Origin: Stereocaulon alpinum
Lineage: Eukaryota; Ascomycota; Lecanoromycetes; Lecanorales; Stereocaulaceae
Direction of reading: 5' to 3'
Assembly (NCBI GenBank): GCA_018257865.1
Contig: JAEUBA010000006.1
Coordinates: 310,001-374,000, forward strand
Length of the DNA stretch: 64,000 nt
The position numbers and the translations under genes are program-made. The notes beneath the pieces are model-generated. The model worked only from the letters and a program-made list of their open reading frames with translations, was not told where the DNA came from and did no database searches. Below, piece after piece: positions 34,094-46,306 of this stretch. Positions within the stretch are counted from its first letter, which is position 1; every line of letters starts with the position of its first letter.

Positions 34094-34679
34094 TCTGAAT
34101 CATTTGTTATCGCTTGACTTCGTCACCGTGCAGAGCAACAGTATTCTCAGTGTCTGTCGACCCGCACAGATTGAAATACTTCATGAGTACGGCACGCAGA
34201 GAGCTAGAAGTGGCACCACGAATGATGTCTGCTCAGCTCATATATGGAATAGGTTTTCCTACTATGCCGGGAGAAATGGTTTCGGGCCCCGCATTTTCAT
34301 ATTCTAAGGGTGCAAACCGAGGGTTTAGGGGTCCAGAACGATGCGACCTATAAAGCTGGGGATACGGTCGCCGTGGAGCGTATAAGGTAAAACAAAAAAC
34401 CTATCTTTCTTCATGTCAGATATTCGTGGTGGTATATTGTGGGGTTATTTAGATGTGAGCATTGCCCCACCTCTCTCAGCTTGGGTAGATAGGTAACCTC
34501 TAGTCACTTAAGTGGGCTTGAGCTAGACCCGCAACCACCGAATTTAGCGTAAGATGGCGCTCTGACTTCGCCCCGAGGGATTTTCGCAAACAACCACCAT
34601 ATGCTTCGATCATTCGATGCAAGGAAACGCAAAGCAATGCCTTGTATCCGTATAGTCGCCGATGCCTCTACCGTGATCG

Positions 34680-35174
34680 ATGAAAGACTCGTATCGAATG
34701 AGAGCATTGAGCTTGACGGTAGGAGACTGCGACATGTCAATCTGCGTGACCCTTTTTCAGCCGCACAAGAGCGTGAGGTGTAAGTGGCACTTAGAGCGCT
34801 CTACCAGGTCAGCGTTCGTAGTCGAGAGAGCTACAACAGCCGAAGGCAGCCTTGGGGGATATGGCCGAAGTTGGTTCGTGCAGTTGTGTCTCGCTACACT
34901 CAAATCGTTATGGTCCATAAATACGTGCGAGATTGAGATCGAAGTAGTTCAACGCGCTCAGAGCACAAATGATGAGAGTGGCTCGGGCAAGTATACACCG
35001 CTTGCATTGGAACTTCCTAGAGGAAGGGGACTCTATAGCCTTTCGACTCAGCTCATACCTCCATCCGGAGACATCCGGCCACTAACGGGGACGGCAACAC
35101 TGCCGGGAAAAGCGGTGAGAAGTCTCCAGGAAAAAATAGTTCTAGGCAAACGGCCATCTTCAATGTGCTGCTAG
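34680..35174 (+). CDS. Hypothetical frame, possibly 5' part of the gene at 35165
   Basis: 164 codons, no recognised domain. It overlaps the start of the next frame by 10 bases in a different phase. Either an intron or a frameshift links them, or this frame is fortuitous. I found no phase-compatible intron. Confidence 0.25.
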   Translation: MKDSYRMRALSLTVGDCDMSICVTLFQPHKSVRCKWHLERSTRSAFVVERATTAEGSLGGYGRSWFVQLCLATLKSLWSINTCEIEIEVVQRAQSTNDESGSGKYTPLALELPRGRGLYSLSTQLIPPSGDIRPLTGTATLPGKAVRSLQEKIVLGKRPSSMCC

Positions 35175-35506
35175 TGGTTTCACGAGATCTCACGCTCGAT
35201 GGAGCAGCGTATGAGGACATCGACGCCTCCTGTGCGCTCCGAACATTGCTAAATATACACTATGATGAGGCACGGGAGATCTACGTTGAGTACGTTGATG
35301 ACATGGGTGGCTTGGGCTTGCCGATCTTCATGGCGGAGCATGAGGTGCCGCTGCTCGAGCACGGTCTTCAGCAGATACAGCAGGTACAAAATCAAATGGC
35401 GAGGGATATGGAGCAGAAACATCAACGTATCGTTGAATTGATCATGGCAGGCAAGCCAATAGGCTGGAACGTTTTGACTGGGCTATCTGAGAGCAGTGTT
35501 CAATGA
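35060..35506 (+). pseudogene. CHAT-like fragment fused to a helical tail
   Basis: From the ATG at 35165 the frame gives 113 residues. Read back to ~35060 it includes TAIFNVLLVVSRDLTLDGAA and YEDIDASCALRTLLNI. This resembles the first strand-helix of CHAT (caspase-like) domains in fungal proteins, but the catalytic His and Cys region is absent. Instead there is a Gln-rich helical stretch (LLEHGLQQIQQVQNQMARD) and a stop. It may be a truncated CHAT gene. The identification rests on one motif only, so it is weak. Confidence 0.3.
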
Positions 35507-36272
35507 TTGTTTTTGAAAGCACTTCGCCTTGCGAAAGCCTAACTACGACTGAGACCTCGTACTTGCTAAAACTTTCACTAAGTCTGAAAACACTATATGG
35601 TTGTCAAAGAATGGCCTATATCTATCAAGCTCAACACGAAAACTAGGCCACCCTTGTGAATACATGTGCTCCCTTGACAACCCCACAAAATGAAATTCCA
35701 TATCCGTTTACGACTTTGAACAACACACCACGTTATACTAGGAAAAATCTTGCCGTGATAATATCCAGTATCTATGGTCTTGCTTTCTATCAGTCATGGA
35801 ATACTTTCAACCCGAATCGTTATGTCTTCGTAAATAGATCTTTCAAACGCTAAAGTATAGCCTTCTTCCACTACCGCGGCCGACGCCGAATCGTTCATGT
35901 ATGGCTTTGTAGCATCATCACATGCTCTGACCACTCGCAAGCTTTCCACGACTTCGCTGGGTTCTCTCCTTCTTAGCCTAGCGACGCCGCCGTGGTGTTG
36001 GTTAAGGTAGTCTTCGCTCATTAGAGTATAGCGATGTAGGTCGTAGAAGCTCAAGAGAAAAGACCACCCTCGCCCTCATCAACAAACACATAAAAGCAGC
36101 GCGACCTCCCTGTTTCGGAGTCAGAGTTTTCCTCTCCTCCAAAGCCGTCGCACACCTCATCCAGGACTTATTTGGATGATGTCGTCAATGCTCTCTTCAC
36201 CTGCCCGTGGATCAACAAAGGCCTCTCAGCATGTTGAACGCTGAATAGATAATGTAGATCGTGTCCTCCGGA
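35507..36272. other. Intergenic, nothing recognised
   Basis: No supported gene; short frames on both strands without motifs. Confidence 0.5.
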
Positions 36273-39136
36273 TCAATCCTTCACAAATTCAGTAACGACA
36301 ATCTTGCCTCTAGCATCAACAGCGATCAACCTCCCACCCTCCGTCTGAGGCTCGAACCTCATCCCCGAAGACCCTGATCGTTTCTGCTCGCACAATGAAT
36401 TCGAAGCTGAGGTGGACAATGATTCCGCATTATCCTGCGCACTATAAACACCACCCCTATTGTGTGGATTAAGCGACAACACCGAGATCTTGCCTGTCTT
36501 CTCCAGCACGGCGAAGACACTGTGCTCCATAGAAACGCAGCCGCCGAAAAGCGCCCGATGTTTTTCAAATTGTTCGAAATCGTGGATATTGCTGTCGGTT
36601 GGATGGATCAATTGTGCTGGAGGGGTAGCCGGTGGCCGAAGAGCCAGGGGGATGATGAATGACCATTCGCCTTTGTTTCGCCAACGTTCCGATGAGGGTG
36701 CCGTTGTGCAGAGGATGTAGAACCTCTTGGACGGCGATTTGTAGAATGAAATAGACGTTATACCTGTTTCCTCCGTCTCCTGTGTGGGTGTTTGTTAGCC
36801 CAGATAGCGATGTCAAGAGAACGAGAATCAATTGCACATACTGCTGCGTATTTGTTCTTCTGGTAATATAGAAAGTCGGTCGACCCGGACAAATCATCCT
36901 TGAGTTTCCATGCCAATACTTTATTATGAATCCCCGTGACACATGCCAACACCTTTTCTTCTGCCTCGTAACAGATAATCTTTGGCCAATCATGCTCCGG
37001 CAGAGGGATGGTGAAGTGGTATTCTGGCCTCGTGCGATCATCGATCTTGCATTTGAAGAGCTTGATTCGACCTTCGAACCCGCTATTGTGATTACCACGA
37101 AACTGCCCGAGCAGGACCACCAGCTGGTCACGGCACTCGTAGCATGCAAGGCCAATAGGATCCCAACCAGCTCCGTGAGGGGTCGAGTCGATCTCTACAC
37201 CTTTGTGCTGCTTGCTGATACCAATTGTTACCATGCGTTTGTTCGTGATGATAAAAGCAAAGTTTTTGGCCGCTGCGACATTGAGAATGCATTCGTTCTT
37301 GTACTCTTTGCTAAATATTCTTGGAAAAGCTGATACCCCGGATAAGGTGGCTTCCAAACCGCTAAGACGGAAGACAGATATTTCAGTATCGTTATAGAAG
37401 AAGGCGTTTTTGCAATCTTCTGAGAGCCCAGCCGAGTGAGGCTTGTGCGTTGTCTTACGTATGCCCTTCGACGGGAACTGTATTGAGAAGTTCTGCGATT
37501 GCTGGGCTCTTGACTTGGCCAAATGTTCTTCATGCCACGACGGTTGCGACAGACAAGTATTCGTACTTGGACTCGAACTAGAGGATGTCTGTCCGGCTGA
37601 GAAAGATGTGATTGAATCGATATTATTCAGTCTCAGGTCGCTTCTAACGTAGTCCTGACTGCTCAATGTGTGTTGACGAATTAGATGACGCTGATCGGCG
37701 AGAAGCGGTGACACGCGAAATCGAAGGCCAGCCATTTCGTCGCTATCCAGTTGCTCTCGAATTATTTCTGCGGCGTGCATTGTCTCTTGGACGATATTGG
37801 GCTGAAGCTTCGTGGCATTGGCACTGAGTGACTGATTCAACTGCTCCTTCAGCTGCTCATACTGCTGTTCGCGAGTATGGGAAGAGGATAAGAGAATTTC
37901 GATCTGTCTCACGAATTAGTTGCATGGCATGACAATCACCTTCTCTTGCGTTCCTTCAGTAGATACAAGGGGACACTGACAGCTTTCCAGCGGTATTCAG
38001 AGGTCTTGCTTTCGAAGAGCAGTCGTTCTACGTTTTTCACAATCCCTGAGCCGAGCGTTCTTGGATCGACAAGGGATGTGAGCTGCGATGCACAATCCAG
38101 CACCCCCCAGAAGTACCATCCCCTGTCTAAGTCAGGTGGTCCAAGCTGGCAGGTTGCAAGTAACCGAGGCCATTGTCCCCCAAGCTTAGGCGGGTTTGAC
38201 TCGTCCTCTTTGACCAGAATGTCTTCTAACTTATTCAGTAAGGCCGAGACGAATACGGTGGCTGCTTCCCTAACTTGTGATTTACCCGGTTCGAGGGTTG
38301 ATTCTCGTGTTAGGCTGGCAGCGAGTCGAGTGTACTCTTGCAGTCCACAAAGTGCCTCATATTTGGTTTGCGGCCTCTGCCGCAACGCGAAAAGCTGATT
38401 CAAACCTTCGAGTATCTGTTGAGTGTGTTGATACTGGCCGAACCCCTGTTTAGAACGATCGGTAAGTTGTTGACATAAGTCCACAAGACTGAGTTTGGCG
38501 TACTACTGCGATGCTTGCGAAGGCAAGTTTGATGGCTGGTCCAATGATCGACGGTAAACTCGAGTCGCCGCGACGGAAGAACGATAGATATTGCGAAGCG
38601 AGTTGGATTAGATATCCATTTGGGGTATATCTAATCCTTTCCGTAAGCGTTGATATAGAGTTTGATTGGAACGTGATCGTTCCAAATCGAGCGGGGATAT
38701 TCTCAGCCTTGAGTTTGTCCCAAGTCTCCGTAGCAAGTGTAGTAACGCCAAGATTATGCAACAGAGCCAGCGCTGCCACTAAGGCGCGTAATTGGAGTGT
38801 CTCAAACAGACACCTGCCAGGATATCCACATTGATTGAGAGCACCAGAGAGACAGACAGCCAGTTCCTTGACCGAGTTGACATCTAAAGTCGGATCTTCT
38901 TGCGTATCTAGGTCGATACCGGCGCCGATTTGTAAACACTGGTAATCTAATTCCAACCGCAACTCATAGAGTTGGCGGCTAGAGGTACTCTTATTCGTCG
39001 TGAATGACGCAACAAGATCTTGTGAAAGGCGTCGAGGCGACATAGCTCCGAGAGTTGAGCCGGCTATACTACCCCTTAAAGGGGATCTATAACCCTCCAA
39101 AATCTGAGCAGAGACGATCTCAGTATATGTCGACAT
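36273..39136 (-). CDS. Large conserved-looking protein of unknown function, beta-propeller-like C-terminus
   Basis: Four exons with introns 38446-38506, 37904-37980 and 36780-36841, all in phase 0, join to 887 residues. The N-terminal ~350 residues look helical (ELRLELDYQCLQIGAG, LRALVAALALLHNLGV). A coiled segment follows (EQQYEQLKEQLNQSL). The second half is a series of short beta strands typical of a propeller (AKNFAFIITNKRMVTIGI, DPIGLACYECRDQLVVLLGQ, EEKVLACVTGIHNKVLAWKL, EHSVFAVLEKTGKISVLSL). I do not recognise a named family. The start chosen is MSTYTE at 39136. A separate open frame, 39076-39402 (MNSAFPTPPSHFREPE...), overlaps its 5' end and could be a first exon. Intron 36780-36841 (GTATGT donor) is the most certain. 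Confidence 0.65.
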
Positions 39137-39580
39137 AGTTCGTGATGTAAAGTGATGGGCATAGCATTGGAATGTGCTGGGTTGGAAGGAATCATTATCA
39201 TGCGCGAGGGTCCGGGGCTTCCACGATGACGTTCAAACAGGGCTGAAGCTTTTAGCGCGGGGGCCGTGCTGGCTCCCAGGCTTTCTTGATAAGCCATCGT
39301 TCTGGCGAGCCCATTGATAAGCGAAGCTGCATAGGAAGCGTTCCGTGTGATAGGTTCGGGCTCTCGAAAATGCGAAGGTGGTGTCGGAAAGGCTGAGTTC
39401 ATAGAGTGTGCTGGCCTTGTAGAATGCGCTTAGCGCAGTGTGCCTCGCAAGGCAGATTTCCCCTCAACAGTCCAGCCTCATCAGCTCATAGATACGCATC
39501 ATAGCGATTTAAATATTTGTCGTACTTCATTCGTAGGTATAAGTCTCCTAAGCGTCTTCCTTCAGGTTAACGAAGAGGCA

Positions 39581-42054
39581 ATGGCACCTATTAATATTTC
39601 AAGCGAAGTGACAGAGGTGATCAAGGAAGAAAGCCAGCTTCCACAAACTGCCCTAGGAGGACCCCCTGAAGAACCTTTGATAGAAAGAATCAGTCATGAG
39701 ATCTTCAAGTATGATTGCTTAGACCGCCGCCTCAAACGGCATCACATTACTGGTGCGTCCCTTCCAGATGAACAGTATTCCTTGTTTACGCAAAGTAGGT
39801 ATTGCTTTCTCTGGTGCCGTAGGGATAGGCTTGTTCCAGACTTCAGGCGAGGTCATTGCGTAAGTCGTTTCGCGTGAATATGCGCTCTCCTGGGTAAAGC
39901 TGGCCCGTGAGTCGCAAAGCATCTTCAACTCATGAGTCCAATCTCTCGCCGCAAGCCTCATCTCGGAAAGACAATGCTGACTCTGGGTCACCCAGTATCG
40001 GCGGTCCCGTAGGAGCCCTTATTGCATTCGTCTTTGCCGGGCTTGTGATATTCTCAGTGATGCGCTCTCTGGCAGAGATGGTCTCTGTCCGTCCTGTAAA
40101 AGGGGCCATCATGGACTATCCTGATGTTTTCGTTGACGAAGCTCTTGGGTTTGCCGTTGGAATTACGTACTGGTAAATCGACCAATCCCAATCCCTTATC
40201 GTCATCCTTATACTGAATTAGATCACTAGGCTGGCCAACTGTATGAGCATGGTGACGCTGACAATCGCCGCGGCGATGTTCACACAGTACTGGGGCCCTG
40301 GCTTTGGGTTGTCCGGAGCGACTTTTGTGCTCCTTCTGCTAATTGTTCTGATAAACGCATGCGGCGTCCGAGTAAGTACCTGAGACATGTGTTGGGAACA
40401 ATGCTCATTGGAAATCAGCTCTATGGCAATCTCGAGTGGACGTTCAAGTGGTTGAAGATCCTTCTAATCCTGATCGTCTGTATTTGTATGATTGCGGTCA
40501 AAGCTGGAGGCATGTGGGCCCACCGCAAGACCTGCGTGAAGAATGCTGATTGTTCGCCGACAGCGGGCCCAAATAGAATTCGGAGCTGTCAGTTGGCCTG
40601 TCCTCCGCTGCTTTCGCAAGACTAATTGTTCCAGATTTTCACATTGTTCCAGGCTACAGTTCAACTGCCTTCTATGACTTAGGCAACAACACTTCCAGGC
40701 TACCCACTACTCAAGTTAATGTTATATTATCTGGGACGGGAGGTCGGATTCTCGCTGTGTGGTAAGTATTGATGTTAGGCTTCACAAGTAATGAGCGCTC
40801 GATGAAGGACTAATGTAATCCAGGACTTGCTTGACCATAGCTATGTTCCAATTCACGGGTGGTGAGATCGTCTTGGTGGCCGCAGCGGAAGCAGAATCGC
40901 CGCGCCGAGACTTGCCTACAGCTGCTAGATACATGTACACCATGCCAGTGACATTGTATCTCGTAGGAATTTTCCTTGTGGGTCTTTCCATCAACTATCT
41001 GGATCCGAGGCTGCCTCACCCGCATAACGACTATTCCTCGTCACCTCGCTTGAAGGGTATCACTACGGTATTGAGGTCGCCATTTGGAATTGTAATCCAG
41101 GACGCTGGTATCACGCGCCTGCCTGGGTTCCTCAATGCTGCATTTATGTTCTCAGCCGTGACTGCAGCGTAAACAATCAGCCCTTACCCTAGAAATCTTA
41201 GACTGACTGCATCAGAAATTCGGCTCTCTATGTATCCAGTCGAACTTTGTTCTTCCTTGCTCGAAGAAGCTCCTTCAAGGGCATACGCAATACCGTCGGC
41301 CGGACAAACAACGGTCATACACCGCTTGCAGCCATCCTTGTAAGCATTGTACCTGGGCTGCTAGCTTTTCTGGTAGTGGGAGCGGCAAAGAGGGCATTTC
41401 AAGAGGTACTCGGAGACTAATCCCTCCGTTAGGAAACGCTAATCTCTCAAGCAGCCCATTGCTGTGTTGGGTCGTCTGTACACCGGTCCTATGCTTTGCA
41501 TCTATGCAAGCGAGTGTCTGGCTTTTCTCCGATTTCGGCAAGGGTAAATTAGGCTCTCAGTCTGGTCACTTCAAGTCGCTGATGAAATGTAGCATGAAGC
41601 TATACCCAAACACAATCGATCGAAACAGGTCAGACTATCGGGACAGGCATTACAGAGCTCACTGGCAGCCGATGTGGGCCGTCATTGGACTTTCTTTGTG
41701 TGTAGCGCTTCTCCTGTCTCTTGGATGGGGCGCAGTCTATGACATCTGTGCAGATACACAGGGAGTCACAAAGGAGGATTCCATTGTGGACTTGGCCACG
41801 GCTTATCTTGGAGTAAGTGATTCGCCAACCAGACTAAATTTTCTCAGATTTGCTGACATCCTGAGAAGCCAACCTTATTCATCGGCATGTACTCCGTATA
41901 CAAGTTCGTGTACAAGACCCGAATCAGGCCGTACTCCTCTTTTAGGGACAAGTGGTTCCCAACCGATGTACCCGATGAAAGTGGTCCTAGTCGTCCACGC
42001 AGACAGCACGGGAAGTTGGGAGCGCTTGTAGACTTCATCAGCTGGATCAAATGA
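39581..42054 (+). CDS. Amino-acid permease (APC superfamily, YAT/AAT type)
   Basis: Proton-coupled amino-acid uptake at the plasma membrane. I resolve 11 exons, with introns 39753-39798, 39860-39995, 40173-40229, 40372-40418, 40588-40652, 40762-40823, 41169-41215, 41406-41451, 41544-41592 and 41813-41868. Every phase agrees, giving 620 residues. Signature pieces: FSGAVGIGLFQTSGEVIAIG (TM1), GALIAFVFAGLVIFSVMRSL (TM2), SVRPVKGAI, FQFTGGEIVLVAAAEAESPR (the conserved Gly-Glu loop), NSALYVSSRTLFFLAR, PIAVLGRLYTGPMLCIYASE, and HWQPMWAVIGLSLCVALLLS near the C-terminus. About 12 membrane segments fit. One loop (around MWAHRKTCVKNADC) is Cys-rich and unusual for the family. The substrate cannot be assigned. 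Confidence 0.88.
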
Positions 42055-42957
42055 TTTACGAGAGACATCAAGAGTTGCAGAAGATGGAGACATCATGATC
42101 CTCGTGATACAGGACTCTCAAATGCGATAGGGTCAGGAAAGACCAATAGGAGTACAGCAAGTCGACGTCATATTGAATGTATGGGAATCATCTTGTTGCT
42201 CGTATTAGTAGGCTAAGTGGAGGTTTCGTCAATTCCATCAAAATCGCACAAACGCCTGAAAGCACGCTGAATCAATGACTCATAACGGTAGTTCCCCCTA
42301 TTCAATACGCCTGACCTCTTGCCGAACGTTTCCCTGTAGCCCAGCCTGCTGCCCGGAAACAAATGTCATGATTCTAGTGGAGCAGTAGTAGTGATGGTAA
42401 ACCTGTTATGAACTTCCTAGCGAGCGAAGCTCGAATTCTATTACTAAGCTAAGCTACTATAATACTAGCTCGTTTGGCAGGCTTCGCTTGGCAGGAACCT
42501 GCAATTCCGTGACAGTAGTACCTTAGTGAATAAGTCAATGATGACAGCACCCTCAAGGCCCGCAGTAACGATAAGAAGACTCAATCGCCCAGCGGACGTG
42601 ATAGTCCATGGGGGCAATATTGAGTTGCGGGGGATATAATTCTATATAGTCCGTACGCAGGCCCCTTGCGACTTCTCCTCCAGCTCGCTTAGCTGGCCAA
42701 CAGGGACCCCCTACATATTCTACGGCCAAGCCGCCTACTGCTGCCCCGGCGCGCGCCGTCTGAAGCCTACACCAGCACTAACACCCCATTACTGTAGGTT
42801 TAGAGGGGGCCAGTCCCTAGGGGGAGTTGGTGCGCAGTGCCGAACAGCGCAATGCTGCGCCTCAGAAAGGTTTGATGTACCAGGAAGAACCCTGAAGGAT
42901 CGAATGCTCATCATTCAAGCAACTGCTCACACAACCTGCAATGATGCCTACGACAAC
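42055..42957. other. Intergenic region with a foldback sequence
   Basis: No supported gene. Imperfect inverted repeats at 42412-42433 and 42480-42500 (sharing GCTTCGCT.G..AGGAA on opposite strands) bracket an AT-rich, partly palindromic core. From 42600 to 42840 the DNA is GC-rich with GGGGG runs. Confidence 0.45.
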
Positions 42958-44556
42958 ATGGACGACTCCGTGGAGCTCCTCGAGCAAAGTAAGACAGGTC
43001 AAACATCTTCATTAGAATCTCTCAACAATGACTGGACCAGTACATCCTCGACACTACCCGCGCGAACACTCCCTCCCCGATCCACAATCCATATCATCCG
43101 TTCTGCCTTTTGGAAGGGCCTTGTTACCGTCGTTATTGTGATTGGGCTCAGCGTGCTTGCTTCGGACATTCCGCGCTTTCTAGTCAGCACCGAGAGTGCT
43201 GACTTACTGAGCAAGTCTATATCGTGCGACTTGCAAGTCCGAAGTGGAAGCTCGGTTCAGGGTGCATTCATCGTCAATATGCGTGGTGCCACCCACCTGA
43301 CGTTCACTCAGGCTAAAGCTATCGATGTCATATGGCAATTATTCGTTGGTGCTGGTGGCCGATTTGTGATGGCTTGGGTGGCATATAAGGTTTTCATGGA
43401 CGGGCTCACACGTCAATTGGAACGGACGCCAGTGTCCTACCGAGTGTACGCCTCGATGACCTTTGATACGAACTCACTCTTCTCGGTCTGGTACGCTCTT
43501 ACAGCCGTTTATTACTCCAGAGGGTGGCGAAGCAAGACATTCCTAGCCTGGTTCTGCTTATCAACAGTATACATACTTGGATTCCCAACCCTAATCAGTG
43601 CTACCGCGGGCTACTTGACACCTTCCATTGCTGGATTCAAAATGAGCGATAATACTTTCCTGACCTCTGATAGCTCGATCCTGACCTCCTGCTTCAATGT
43701 CTCCGGGGGGGCCCTCATCGGTCTACAGAATGGGACTATAGTACAAGGCCCTCCGGTACACATATACAACGTTGTCATCCCATGGGACAATGGAGGGGAC
43801 CTAGCTAACATACCCGAGGAGATACAACAAGCGTATCCCAGGTTCTATGCCCTTTTAAACCGTAAGACCACCCACTAGAACCTACAAACTATGCTAATAA
43901 GTGTAATGCTAGTAACAATACATAAACCCCCAAGAATTTATGACGCTACAAACACAACGAAACCATTTCCCCCAAAAGACTACCCACTAGATTCTCGAAT
44001 GGATCTCAATTTCACCACCAATTTCACCCTCGACGGCCACCTCTACCTCTTTCACAACTATGATTTCTTCCGTGACTCTGGAATTTCAAGCCCAGGGATG
44101 ATGTCGTCATATTGCTATAACAATGACACGCTTAGTCAAGATTTCTTGGAAGCTGCGGCTGAGTGTCTTCCTGAAAACTACTTTGTATGGGGTTTCTCGA
44201 GTTTACTTGTATATATTGTTCTATGTCTTCAAATCACCTGGACTCTCGGTATATACCTCGTCTGGCTTGACGCAAATATATATAGTGCACTTTGTCGCAG
44301 CGGTCGTAAGGTCCGCGGCCATTACAGAGCTGCTATAGACTTATCGGAGGCGATGGGCGAAGTGCTAGGAAAGGAGATATGTACTTACTCGGATGCCGAG
44401 CTCTTGCGAGAGCTACAGAGGCAACCAGGCATCAGGTATTATTCGACTGATGCACAAAGTGAGGACGTCTCACACATAGTTTTAAGTTCGAGGCGCGTCG
44501 GAAGAGTGGAATTCGACTCGACGAAGCTCTACGGAAAGCACACTAGCGATCGATAA
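42958..44556 (+). CDS. Multi-pass membrane protein of unknown function
   Basis: Two exons with intron 43862-43912 (GTAAGA donor) give 515 residues. The intron removes an in-frame TAG at 43876-43878. Membrane segments are visible at GLVTVVIVIGLSVLAS, around WQLFVGAGGRFVMAWVAYKV, at FSVWYALTAVYY, around FLAWFCLSTVYILGFPTLIS, and a long C-terminal pair around FVWGFSSLLVYIVLCLQITW. Between them lies a luminal or extracellular loop with several N-glycosylation sequons (NGT, NTT, NFT, NDT). The C-terminal ~100 residues are soluble and charged. The layout matches uncharacterised polytopic proteins common in Pezizomycotina. The start MDDSVELLEQ (42958) is preferred to the in-frame ATG at 42904. Confidence 0.72.
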
Positions 44557-45136
44557 CCAAGATGCAGTTTGGCAATGAATTCCTCAAGCATTATTGCTTA
44601 GCCGAATGGAGAATGTGAAAAGCCTGAAGACAAACATTGGACTATGTCCAGATCTGAGAGCCGCTTACACTATCGGGTGAGACCTCACTCAGCTGCCTAT
44701 ACCGTGGGGCACCATCAAGCTCCGCGCTTTAGCCTCTGATGGAACTTTCGGCTTTTCGCCGCCTATTTACTTGGGGGCCTAAGGCTAGGATTCTGCATTG
44801 CCTGTACGCTGGGTCTCATGCGTGGAGCTCAAGGTCGCTGAGTCGTGACTAGAAAGTTGTAATAGGCACAAGGTCCGATGTATGTGTAATCTGTGTTGAG
44901 CGCTTGGACGGGACAATTATGTGCTGTCTCAAGAACAAATATTGAGAGAAGCATTTCTGTAATGAAGCAGTGCCATCTAAAGCATGCCATCTAACTCCAC
45001 GCTTTCGTACCCCTAAATTACAAGCATGAACATAGAGACCTGGTATCATCATTTCAAGGGAAACCTGCTGAGGCCATCCATGGAATCGTCACCACCATTG
45101 CCAATTCGTGCACTCTTCCCCTTCGCACCTTACACC
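44557..45136. other. Intergenic between convergent genes, nothing recognised
   Basis: 3' flanks of the membrane-protein gene and UBC6. No supported gene. Confidence 0.5.
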
Positions 45137-46051
45137 TCACGCCTCGTTTCCACCCCAATTAACCCACCGAGTCAAGAGCACCCACCCTATCAACACCGCC
45201 CCCGCAACTAGAAGCTTATGCCTCCCCACCCACCCTTGTCCCGCCTGCCTAGCGGCCCTCCCCGCATCCCCCAGCACAGCATGCGTTCCCATCCCCCCAG
45301 GTCCCCTCCTCAACGCCACAACCTGCGGATCACACGTCTTATTCGCACTCCCCCCTCCCTCCACCTGCGGCAGATCCGGCAGCACCCTCCCCGACGCAGC
45401 ATCGATCCTGTTCCGCTTCATCCACGACCAATTCTCTTCATCCAGCTCCGGCCACTCAGCCCTGAATTTTACTCCCCCATCACCAGCTTTCACAGCGCCA
45501 ACGCCACGGATACTCGCTGTGTTGCCTTTCGTAGGATTCGTCGAACTACCGCCACCAGTCGAGTTCCACCACCTACTCCTAGCAGCTAACCACTTCCTCT
45601 CGTTCTCCCCCGCTGACAACGACCCCGTCGTCATCTCGTCACTGGTCATAAAACTCATCAAGCCAATTAGAATCGTGCTAACTTCCCATGCCGGGTTGAA
45701 ACTCTTAGGATGGAAATCTGATATTGATAGACAGAGCCGCGTAGAGGGTTGGAAGCGTCCTGAGGGTGTGTGCATTCGGATTGCGGGGGGCGCGAAGGGG
45801 TAGTTTGGTGGGAAGAGTAGGGTGCCCCAGTATTGGCCGCCTTCGTAGGGGGTTGCGGGTGGGCCGGTTAGGATGTAGTGCCATTCAAGGATGTTGGTTT
45901 CCGAGGGGTGGGCGGTTATGTAGGGGGGTGGGGAGGATTGGAGGGTTGCGTATTCGCGGGTTAGCTGGGGTTGGGGGTTAGCGGGTTTGTTGGTGGTGGA
46001 AAGGGTGGGTGAGGGCGGGCTTACTCGTTTGTTGGCTGCTCGTGTGGCCAT
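45137..46051 (-). CDS. UBC6: Ubiquitin-conjugating enzyme E2 Ubc6 (ER tail-anchored)
   Basis: E2 of ER-associated degradation. After removing a 60 bp intron (45965-46024, GTAAGC..CCCCAG) the protein is 284 residues and starts MATRAANKRLTREYATLQ. The core reads PYEGGQYWGTLLFPPNYPF and STRLCLSISDFHP, placing the catalytic Cys at residue 87, as I recall for yeast Ubc6. The C-terminus has a single hydrophobic anchor (KLLVAGAVLIGWVLLTRWV) followed by a short luminal tail. The intron length is a multiple of three and stop-free, so an automatic annotation could keep it as 20 extra Pro/Ser/Thr residues (304 aa). It is divergent from SAM50 with 255 bp between the start codons. Confidence 0.93.
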   Translation of the reverse strand: MATRAANKRVSPPSPTLSTTNKPANPQPQLTREYATLQSSPPPYITAHPSETNILEWHYILTGPPATPYEGGQYWGTLLFPPNYPFAPPAIRMHTPSGRFQPSTRLCLSISDFHPKSFNPAWEVSTILIGLMSFMTSDEMTTGSLSAGENERKWLAARSRWWNSTGGGSSTNPTKGNTASIRGVGAVKAGDGGVKFRAEWPELDEENWSWMKRNRIDAASGRVLPDLPQVEGGGSANKTCDPQVVALRRGPGGMGTHAVLGDAGRAARQAGQGWVGRHKLLVAGAVLIGWVLLTRWVNWGGNEA

Positions 46052-46306
46052 GATGATGAGTTGAGGAGGGTAGTAAGAGTCGACTTTGGGGGCTGTAGAG
46101 TATGGAGAGGGAGGGACAGTAGATCAGTGCATAAGTATTCTTCTTCTAAATGTGAGCAGGATGGAAGTTTTCTTGTTGACATGGGCGCAGCTGTCATGAC
46201 AAAGGTCGACAAGGCTGATGTCGGCGTTTGGAAGCGCCGATCGGGGTGCGGTACCGCCATGTTGACTAGGTTTTGGGAAGCTTGACGACTTGCCCGTTGA
46301 GCTTCA
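46052..46306. promoter_or_regulatory. Shared divergent promoter of UBC6 and SAM50
   Basis: Only 255 bp separate the two start codons, so both promoters must overlap here. No specific factor site could be assigned. Confidence 0.5.

Noticed and set aside
37912..38506. Apparent frameshifts inside the large minus-strand gene, first taken as evidence of a pseudogene
   Set aside because: Introns 38446-38506 and 37904-37980 have GT..AG ends, normal lengths and phase 0 on both sides, so the gene can be intact.
45108..45803. A 231-codon plus-strand frame rich in Pro, Ser and Ala
   Set aside because: It is antisense to UBC6, whose catalytic motif and membrane anchor are clear. The strong C richness of this stretch keeps the antisense frame open by chance.
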